Origin: Nitrospinota bacterium
Lineage (GTDB): Bacteria > UBA8248
Assembly: GCA_029937135.1 (NCBI GenBank)
Contig: JAPYQX010000027.1
Coordinates: 1 to 15,535 of the forward strand
Length of the DNA: 15,535 bases
Reading direction: 5' to 3'
Below, one piece after another: positions 1 to 5,410 of this stretch; position 1 is the first letter of the stretch; the number at the start of each line of letters is the position of its first letter. Made by a program: the position numbers and the translations under genes. Under the pieces are notes generated by a model. It ran no database searches. It worked only from the letters and a program-made list of their open reading frames with translations, and had not been told where the DNA came from.

Positions 1-312
1 GTCGAGAACAATGCCCTCTACTGCACCACCAAGGCCGCCAATCACAACATGACGCGCGCCCTCGCCACCGAACTGGGGCCACACGGCATCCGGGTGAACT
101 GCCTCGCCCCCGGAACAACCGAGACCGAACGGGTCAAGAAGATTCACGACAGCCGGCCCGGCTACGCGGACTCGAAGCTGGAGAACATCTCGGTGAAGCG
201 CTTCGCCACCTCCGAGGAGATGGCGGGCGTCGCTCTTTTCCTGGTGTCCGATGAAAACGACTTCATGAACGGCGCAATCGTCACCAGCGACGGCGGGACG
301 ACCGCGGCTTAA
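1..312 (+). CDS. Short-chain dehydrogenase/reductase (SDR), C-terminal part
   Basis: The gene is cut by the left window edge. The frame is open from base 1, and the first in-window ATG at 49 is internal, not the start. The fragment begins with the catalytic YxxxK motif (Tyr at codon 7, Lys at codon 11), continues through the usual helix and the strand ending RVNCLAPG, and finishes with the classical SDR tail (a FLVSDEN segment and a final DGG). This is the last ~103 residues of a ~250-residue NAD(P)(H)-dependent oxidoreductase; the Rossmann cofactor motif lies outside the window. The substrate cannot be told. The gene converges on the dehalogenase-like gene with only 8 bases between the two stop codons, so no separate terminator fits between them. 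Confidence 0.93.
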   Translation, partial: VENNALYCTTKAANHNMTRALATELGPHGIRVNCLAPGTTETERVKKIHDSRPGYADSKLENISVKRFATSEEMAGVALFLVSDENDFMNGAIVTSDGGTTAA

Positions 313-320
313 ACCGGGAG

Positions 321-1193
321 TCAGCCGAGCGACTTGTACCAGTCCGCCAGAGCGCGGCCGATATCGCCGGGTGAGTCCTCGTGGATGTAGTGGAGCCCAC
401 GGACGGTCGTCTCGGTGAGGTTCGGCCAGCTTCGCACCATATCGCGGTGTTCGCCGACGAGAACGGCGCCCGGCTCCGCGTTGATGAACAGCTTGGGCAG
501 CGGGCTCTCGCTTAGCCACGCATTGTTTTCCTCGATGACCTTGAGCACATCCGAGGGATATCCCTCGATGGGAATCTCCCTTGGCCAGGTCAACGTCGGC
601 CTTCGGTCCTCGCCGGGATTTTTATAGGGCCTCCGGTACTCGTTCATCTCCTCCTCGGTGAGGTCCCGGAGGGTCATCGCCGGAAGAATATTCTCCACGA
701 AATAATTTTCCCCCAGCACCAGCTCCTCTCCCTCGGGCGAGCGAAACCGCTTGAAGAGGATCTGGACCTTCTCGGGCCAGTGGCTCCACAAAAAATCTCC
801 GATGACGCCCTGCATATGGGCAATTCCTTTCATCGCCTCCCGGTTCCTGTTCGCCCAGGTGAAACCGAGTTGCGCCCCCCAGTCATGCACCATGATGGTT
901 ACGTTTTCCTTCAGGCCCATCACCTCCATGAAACCATTGATGTATTCCTGGTGATCCTTGAGGCGGTACATCGAGCCTTCAAGTTTGTCAGAGTCGCCTT
1001 GCCCGATGTTGTCCACGGCGATGCACCGCGCGAGCGACCCCACATGGGGCATGATATTCCGGTACATGAAAGAGGAGGTGATGTTCCCGTGGAAAAATAC
1101 GAGAGGGTCCCCCTCGCCCGTATCCACATAGGCCATTTTTTTGCCCAGGACCTCGATTTTCTTTTTTTCGTATTGCATTTTCGGGTTGATCAT
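321..1193 (-). CDS. Haloalkane-dehalogenase-like alpha/beta hydrolase with Glu-to-Gln change at the catalytic acid
   Basis: This is a 290-residue alpha/beta-hydrolase that reads along its whole length like subfamily II haloalkane dehalogenases (LinB/DhaA). Visible motifs are the oxyanion/halide HGN (Asn37), the nucleophile in HDWG (Asp104, with Trp105 as halide-binding residue), the INAEPGA segment (237-243) and the catalytic His268 in HYIHEDSP. At the position of the LinB catalytic Glu132, exactly 24 residues after the nucleophile, the codon is CAG (Gln128, in HMQGVI). Family members hydrolyse C-halogen bonds to alcohol plus halide in the cytoplasm, but the Gln makes dehalogenation uncertain here. 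The ATG at 1193 is chosen because a GGAG precedes it and homology starts there; upstream reading is a shadow of the ThDP gene. It lies 41 bases downstream of the decarboxylase beta gene on the same strand and is probably co-transcribed. Confidence 0.9.
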   Translation of the reverse strand: MINPKMQYEKKKIEVLGKKMAYVDTGEGDPLVFFHGNITSSFMYRNIMPHVGSLARCIAVDNIGQGDSDKLEGSMYRLKDHQEYINGFMEVMGLKENVTIMVHDWGAQLGFTWANRNREAMKGIAHMQGVIGDFLWSHWPEKVQILFKRFRSPEGEELVLGENYFVENILPAMTLRDLTEEEMNEYRRPYKNPGEDRRPTLTWPREIPIEGYPSDVLKVIEENNAWLSESPLPKLFINAEPGAVLVGEHRDMVRSWPNLTETTVRGLHYIHEDSPGDIGRALADWYKSLG

Positions 1194-1234
1194 GGTCGCT
1201 CCACGGCGGCGGCCCCGGACGGCCATCCGGCGAA

Positions 1235-1834
1235 TTACTCCTTCAAGGCATCCGGACCGAGCAGCGCCTCCCTGAACCGGTTCTTGAGCGCCACCCCCTC
1301 GCGGGGCGGCATCACGAGCGGCGAAGCGTTCTGGGTCACCTTGATATCGCACAGAACGGGACCTCGCCCGAAGAGAACCATCTGGACCGCCCGGGACAGG
1401 CCCTCGTCGTCGGTGGCGGTGAGGGTGTCCGAGAAACCCGCGCCCCTGGCCATCCCGGACAGCGAAACACCGAACGATGTATGGGTGGGCTGCCCTCCCG
1501 TCTCGCCATAAATCTCATTGTCGAGAACGGCTATCGCCAGGTTTTCCGGTTTTTGGGCGGCAATCGTGGGCAGGGCGCCAAGGCCCATCAACATTTCGCC
1601 GTCTCCGGTGATGACAAGAACGCGCCGCTCCGGCTGGGCCAGCGCCAGCCCGAGGCCGATCATCGCGGCGCTTCCCATCGCCCCCCAGAGGGGGAAATTC
1701 AGAGGATGATCCTCAACCGCCGTGCAGTCCCACACCGGCGAACCCAAACCGATGACGACGAGTTCGTCCCCCCGGCCGGCAAGAAGTTCCCGGACGGCAA
1801 GACCTCTATCGATTCGGCCGCCGTTATTCTTCAC
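1235..1834 (-). CDS. ThDP-binding decarboxylase, beta (PP-domain) subunit, sulfopyruvate/phosphonopyruvate decarboxylase type
   Basis: This ~199-residue protein is the pyrophosphate-binding half of a split ThDP enzyme. The cofactor motif starts at GDG (77-79) and ends at Asn106, the usual spacing for the Mg/ThDP diphosphate site; Gly-rich segments at 28-32 and 51-62 fit the fold. It pairs with the alpha subunit encoded just upstream, as in ComDE sulfopyruvate decarboxylase, which converts sulfopyruvate to sulfoacetaldehyde and CO2; phosphonopyruvate decarboxylase is the close alternative. The start is taken as GTG at 1834 because GGAGG at 1842-1846 lies 7 bases upstream. A TTG at 1849 is also in frame but would place that site inside the gene. 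The gene overlaps the end of alpha by 11 bases, which suggests translational coupling. Family is clear; the substrate is inference. Confidence 0.88.
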   Translation of the reverse strand: MKNNGGRIDRGLAVRELLAGRGDELVVIGLGSPVWDCTAVEDHPLNFPLWGAMGSAAMIGLGLALAQPERRVLVITGDGEMLMGLGALPTIAAQKPENLAIAVLDNEIYGETGGQPTHTSFGVSLSGMARGAGFSDTLTATDDEGLSRAVQMVLFGRGPVLCDIKVTQNASPLVMPPREGVALKNRFREALLGPDALKE

Positions 1835-2378
1835 CTGCCGCCCTCCCAAAAGTCTTCGCTCCGATTAACTTTTGCGCCAGCGCCACCGCGACGAGACCCG
1901 AGGTGTTGAAGGCGAGGCTCGCGGCGGCCTCGACCACCGGACCGACAGAGGCGGCGTCCTCGGCCCGATAGACGGTGCCTCCCGCCATTTCTATCATCGG
2001 ACCCGCCGAGCGTCCCATGGGAACCTGCCAGGGATTGAACTCCCCCCACTCCCCGCGCATGGTGACCAGCAGCAGCACGGGAAAATGGCAGTTAGCCGCC
2101 AGCGTGAACAAATTCATGCAATTGCCTACTCCACTGCTCTGCATGAGGATCGCTCCCCGCTGCCCACCGAGCCAGGCGCCGGCCACCAAGCTGACTCCCT
2201 CCTCCTCGCTCGTCAGGGGGACGGCAACGATATCCGGGTCCGAGGTGCACAGGCGGATCAACTCGGCGTGGCCGGAATCGGGAACATAACCGACCTGCCG
2301 AATATCCGCCGCCCGGAACACGCGGTGAATGTCCGCCGGCCAGCCGTTTGGATTATCCGAGTCACTGATTGGGTTCAT
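1824..2378 (-). CDS. ThDP-binding decarboxylase, alpha (Pyr-domain) subunit, sulfopyruvate/phosphonopyruvate decarboxylase type
   Basis: This 184-residue protein is the pyrimidine-binding half of a split ThDP decarboxylase. The catalytic Glu that activates the cofactor is most likely Glu60 in SEEEG, followed by a VAGA helix. The stretch MQSSGVGNCMN (79-89) and the segment VTMRGEWGEFNP (105-116) are what I associate with the sulfopyruvate decarboxylase alpha family (ComD-like). The ATG at 2378 is forced by an in-frame TAA three codons upstream. The Shine-Dalgarno is weak, and a TATTTT lies only about 10 bases before the ATG, so the leader could be very short. It is first in a leftward unit with the beta subunit and the dehalogenase-like hydrolase, divergent from the UxaA-family genes. 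A keto acid bearing a sulfonate or phosphonate group is the family's usual substrate; the one used here is not known. Confidence 0.88.
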   Translation of the reverse strand: MNPISDSDNPNGWPADIHRVFRAADIRQVGYVPDSGHAELIRLCTSDPDIVAVPLTSEEEGVSLVAGAWLGGQRGAILMQSSGVGNCMNLFTLAANCHFPVLLLVTMRGEWGEFNPWQVPMGRSAGPMIEMAGGTVYRAEDAASVGPVVEAAASLAFNTSGLVAVALAQKLIGAKTFGRAAGEE

Positions 2379-2470
2379 ATTCAGTTAAAATACCACAAGC
2401 GCGCGAGGCTGGGGAGGCCGGGAAGGTTGGAGACCAGGAGGATCGGCTTTCACCGTTGAGACTTTCATGA

Positions 2471-2499
2471 TTGAGAGAGAGCCCGGCCCAAGGTAGGAT
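2471..2499 (+). promoter_or_regulatory. Candidate sigma70-type promoter for the UxaA-family genes
   Basis: TTGAGA (2471-2476) matches the -35 consensus at 5 of 6 bases. After exactly 17 bases comes TAGGAT (2494-2499), which matches the -10 consensus at 4 of 6. Transcription would begin near 2506, about 30 bases before the ATG at 2537, leaving room for the AAAAGGAG ribosome site at 2522-2529. It sits in the 158-base divergent region between the ThDP genes and the UxaA genes, where a rightward promoter is required. Chance matches of this quality are common in a 158-base region, so this is a candidate only. Confidence 0.42.
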
Positions 2500-2536
2500 G
2501 GACATTGAATTCATCCCCGGCAAAAGGAGTTCAGGC

Positions 2537-2809
2537 ATGGCCCGCGCCATTCGCATGGACAAAAAAGACAACGTCGCCACCGTCCTGATGGATGTCGAAC
2601 CGGGCGATGAGGTCGATATAGAGGGCGCCGGAGGCTCTCTCCGCATCGAGGCCGCCGAAACCGTTCCCTTCGGCCATAAGATTGCCCTTGCCCTGATTCC
2701 ATCGAGCAAAAATATCCTCAAGTACGGCGAGACCATTGGCATCGCCACCCGCACCATCAAGGCCGGCACGCACGTCCATGTGCATAACCTCAAAAGTTCG
2801 AGAAGGTAG
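2537..2809 (+). CDS. UxaA-family lyase small subunit (SAF domain; altronate dehydratase N-terminal type)
   Basis: This 90-residue protein is a stand-alone SAF domain equivalent to the N-terminus of altronate dehydratase UxaA. It shows the family's FGHK (45-48), the KYGETIGIAT segment (62-71) and the terminal HVHVHN (79-84) whose histidines belong to the active-site region. In E. coli UxaA this domain is fused to the large domain; here it is a separate gene, as in SuyA of (R)-sulfolactate sulfo-lyase and in other split UxaA systems. The ATG at 2537 is chosen over upstream TTG/ATG codons because AAAAGGAG ends 7 bases before it and homology begins immediately (MARAIRMDKKDNVATVL). The next gene starts 3 bases after the stop, so the two subunits are co-translated. 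Substrate unknown: a sugar acid or a 2-hydroxy-3-sulfo acid are both possible. Confidence 0.88.
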   Translation: MARAIRMDKKDNVATVLMDVEPGDEVDIEGAGGSLRIEAAETVPFGHKIALALIPSSKNILKYGETIGIATRTIKAGTHVHVHNLKSSRR

Positions 2810-2812
2810 CCC

Positions 2813-4027
2813 GTGGCCAAATCCTCCCTGCCCCGAAAAAAGCGCACCTGTTCCAAATCCAAATCCGGGGACAGCTTCCTCGGCTTTCGCCGCCTCTCGG
2901 GCGGCCCCGGCGTGCGGAACCATCTCGCCATCGTCAGCGCGATGGACAACACCAATCCCCTCGTCCGGCGAATCTGCTCGCTCAGGAGCGACCTGATCGC
3001 GGTAAACACATCGTTCGGCCGGGCGCTCATGGGCGAGGATGAGGCGCAGCATTTTCGGGTGATGGGCCACCTGGCCGGCCACCCGAACGTGGGCGCGGCC
3101 ATCATCGTCGGCCTCGAGCCCATCACCGCCGGAGCCATCGCCGAGGCCGCGTCCAAGGCATCGCCCTGGATGCCTATCGAAGTCGTCACGATTCACGAGG
3201 TGGGCGGCACCCTGAAATCCACCTCGCGCACGCTCGAACTCGCGGGAAAGCTGGCCGCGCATCTATCCTCGGCCCGCCGGGAGCGCTGCGGCCTGGACGA
3301 GCTCACCCTCGGCGCGGAGTGCGGCGGCTCGGACACCACCAGCGGCCTGGTCTCGAACCCGGTCACCGGCATGGTCGCCGACCGGGTGGTAAACGCGGGC
3401 GGCACTGTGATTTTTTCCGAAACCCTCGAAATCGTCGGGGCCGAACATCTTCTCGCCCGGCGGGCGGCGAACGCGCAAACAAAACGAAGGCTCCTCGCGG
3501 GTGTTCGCCGCTCCCTCGATTACACCGAGGAACTCGGCGTCGATCTCATTGGAAGCAACCCGACAGCCGACAACATCGCGGGCGGCCTCTCCTCCATCGA
3601 GGAGAAAAGCCTGGGCGCCATCAAGAAGGCCGGAAACGGCTCCATCGTAGAAGTTGTCGGGGTGGGTGAGCGGCCCACCAAAGCGGGGACGGTCTTTGCC
3701 GACGCGCCCTGCGGCGGGGTCGAGAACATCACCTCACTCTCCGCGAGCGGGGCCCAGGCGATAATATTCTCCACCGGAATCGGGAACCCGATTGGCCATC
3801 CAATCTCGCCGACGATCAAGGTGACAGGAAACCCGAGGACGGCGGCCCTCATGCCCGAGAATATCGACGTTGACCTCAGCGATGTGATCGAGAAGGGACT
3901 CGGCTACGAGGAGGCTGCGGAGCGTCTCCATAAAGAGTTGATAGACGTTCTCAACGGAAAGCTCACCACCTCCGAAATGCTCGGAGAGACCGAGATTACG
4001 GTGAGCAGGGCGGCGTTAAGTCTTTGA
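2813..4027 (+). CDS. UxaA-family lyase large subunit (altronate/galactarate dehydratase C-terminal type), lacking conserved cysteines
   Basis: This 404-residue protein is the large domain of the UxaA/GarD family, which eliminates water (or, in SuyB, sulfite) from 2-hydroxy acids. Landmarks are GFRR...GVRN (24-36), HPNVGAAIIVGLE (90-102), ECGGSD (169-174), NPTADNIAGGLSSIEEKSLG (249-268) and a TGIGNPIG segment near residue 325. Compared from memory with E. coli UxaA, three conserved cysteines (in TVGC, HTYGC and GLGCE) are replaced by MDN (44-46), TSFG (66-69) and GLEP (100-103); only the Cys of ECGGSD (Cys170) remains. The start is GTG at 2813, with AGAAGG six bases upstream overlapping the end of the small-subunit gene. 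The size pair (about 9 and 42 kDa) matches SuyAB, but other split UxaA enzymes have the same layout. Family certain, reaction uncertain. Confidence 0.9.
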   Translation: MAKSSLPRKKRTCSKSKSGDSFLGFRRLSGGPGVRNHLAIVSAMDNTNPLVRRICSLRSDLIAVNTSFGRALMGEDEAQHFRVMGHLAGHPNVGAAIIVGLEPITAGAIAEAASKASPWMPIEVVTIHEVGGTLKSTSRTLELAGKLAAHLSSARRERCGLDELTLGAECGGSDTTSGLVSNPVTGMVADRVVNAGGTVIFSETLEIVGAEHLLARRAANAQTKRRLLAGVRRSLDYTEELGVDLIGSNPTADNIAGGLSSIEEKSLGAIKKAGNGSIVEVVGVGERPTKAGTVFADAPCGGVENITSLSASGAQAIIFSTGIGNPIGHPISPTIKVTGNPRTAALMPENIDVDLSDVIEKGLGYEEAAERLHKELIDVLNGKLTTSEMLGETEITVSRAALSL

Positions 4028-4049
4028 GCAGCCAATCACGGACCCCGGC

Positions 4050-5378
4050 ATGGACGAAATAGACAGCCTGAGGCCGCCTCAAATCGACCGTGCTTGGGAG
4101 CACTCCCTTCTCGACGCGATTTTTCAGCGACGAGCACGGCGGATTCCCTGGGGCGGGGAAAAGCCGGGAGAGGTGGCTCCGTTTCATTCTGAAAAGGACC
4201 CATTTCCCCTGGATGAAGTAGAGGAGGCCCTCCTGGTCGCGGCGGGGGCGGGCGTGACCGGTGTCGCCCTGGCCGACATTCCCTACACGGACTGGGAGGG
4301 CGAAGACCTCACCGGAAACCTTTTGATTGAGTTCACGGGCCGCACCTACCCGAGCCCTTGCTCCTCCCATGGGACCGAACTTTTCTTCACAAACGACAAC
4401 GGCACGTTTTTCGTAGATATGCGGGGCAAGCGTCCCGAAAAGGTCCTGGAGTACGAAACGTCCGATGACCGCCGGAAGGTGTTGGATCTGTTCCGTACAT
4501 CGGTGGTCAAACTCAGCGGCGAGCGCCTCTCTCCCCCCGAGGCGGCCCAGCTTCCATGGAACCGCTGGCACGTCAACCAACCGGGAACGACGATGTTCAT
4601 CCCCGTATCGGACGTTACCTGGCAATACATCAACGGCCTGATGGTCGCGCTTGAGGCACGAGGCTCCTACCTCTACGACGATTTAAACGGAAACGCCGAG
4701 CCGCTCCGCTCTTTTGCCGAAAGCGGCCTGCTCGATCGTCAGCACGCCGTCCCCCTGAGCGCTTTCGAACAGCGTATCGCACTTCAAATCATCGGAATCG
4801 AGCAATCCACCATGCTGCACAACATGGCCCTTGCCTCGCAGGCCATCGGCCTGGGCAGTTTTGTGTTCCCCGCCATGGCCCCCTCGGTGATTTTCGGCTC
4901 AGGGGAAGGCGGCGGCCTCGGATTTCGCCACCTCCCGGCGAAGCCGCGTTCAGGCCAAGAGGAGTGGCCACCCCCGCCTCGACCCGTCCCAGTGGGGCTC
5001 GACGGTCATTTCGAGTCCTACTCGCCGCCCTACCGCGAAAACATGCGCGAAGCCGTCCGCGCCGTATACGCGGCCAAATGGGGAGAGGAGGGGATTTACA
5101 CCGACGAGCGCATCGAGTCAGGCCTCAAGGATCGCTCCCCGCTCGCCGCCGGAGTTCCACGAACACCGGATTGGGTGGTCGAGGCGGCGGAGACGTTTTG
5201 CGAGTATCTCTGGGACACCCATGGGCGGGTTCCCGTCACCGTGGACCCGATGTCCACCCTACTGTGGTTCCAGGCGCTTCATCTCGACACGGATTATTAT
5301 GACCGCCACTATCAGCCCGGCGCATATACCGCCGCTATTCGGGACCACATGAAAAACTGGCACCCCGACCAGGGATGA
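4050..5378 (+). CDS. Uncharacterised 442-aa protein, weakly nitroreductase-like
   Basis: I do not recognise this family with confidence. It is a soluble protein with no signal peptide or membrane segment. The N-terminus has a basic stretch (RRARRIPWGG, 27-36) and an AALL-type helix followed by VTGVALADIPYTDW. A central segment (about residues 250-278) runs IGIEQSTMLHNMALASQAIGLGSFVFPA, which resembles the helix of flavin nitroreductases ending in a GLG turn; a Pro-rich linker follows near 313-322. The C-terminal third is acidic and aromatic. It is the third gene of the rightward unit, beginning 22 bases after the UxaA large-subunit stop with a poor Shine-Dalgarno, so it may be translationally coupled. 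Context suggests a role in the same catabolic step or a redox partner. A degenerate flavoprotein or a new enzyme family are both possible. Confidence 0.8.
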   Translation: MDEIDSLRPPQIDRAWEHSLLDAIFQRRARRIPWGGEKPGEVAPFHSEKDPFPLDEVEEALLVAAGAGVTGVALADIPYTDWEGEDLTGNLLIEFTGRTYPSPCSSHGTELFFTNDNGTFFVDMRGKRPEKVLEYETSDDRRKVLDLFRTSVVKLSGERLSPPEAAQLPWNRWHVNQPGTTMFIPVSDVTWQYINGLMVALEARGSYLYDDLNGNAEPLRSFAESGLLDRQHAVPLSAFEQRIALQIIGIEQSTMLHNMALASQAIGLGSFVFPAMAPSVIFGSGEGGGLGFRHLPAKPRSGQEEWPPPPRPVPVGLDGHFESYSPPYRENMREAVRAVYAAKWGEEGIYTDERIESGLKDRSPLAAGVPRTPDWVVEAAETFCEYLWDTHGRVPVTVDPMSTLLWFQALHLDTDYYDRHYQPGAYTAAIRDHMKNWHPDQG

Positions 5379-5410
5379 GGAACTTAACTGTAAATGGCAG
5401 CGGGAATTTT

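Noticed and set aside
780..1511. A 243-codon open frame on the + strand across the dehalogenase-like and ThDP beta genes
   Set aside because: It is antisense to two genes with family motifs, spans their intergenic gap and has no family resemblance: a GC-rich shadow.
2362..3262. Overlapping long open frames on the - strand under the UxaA-family genes
   Set aside because: They oppose a coding region with strong family landmarks and good ribosome sites, and their translations are low-complexity Arg/Gly/Ala/Ser-rich.
5379..5410. Possible bidirectional terminator between the 442-aa gene and hyuB
   Set aside because: There is a T run (GGGAATTTTTT) but I find no stem before it in either direction.
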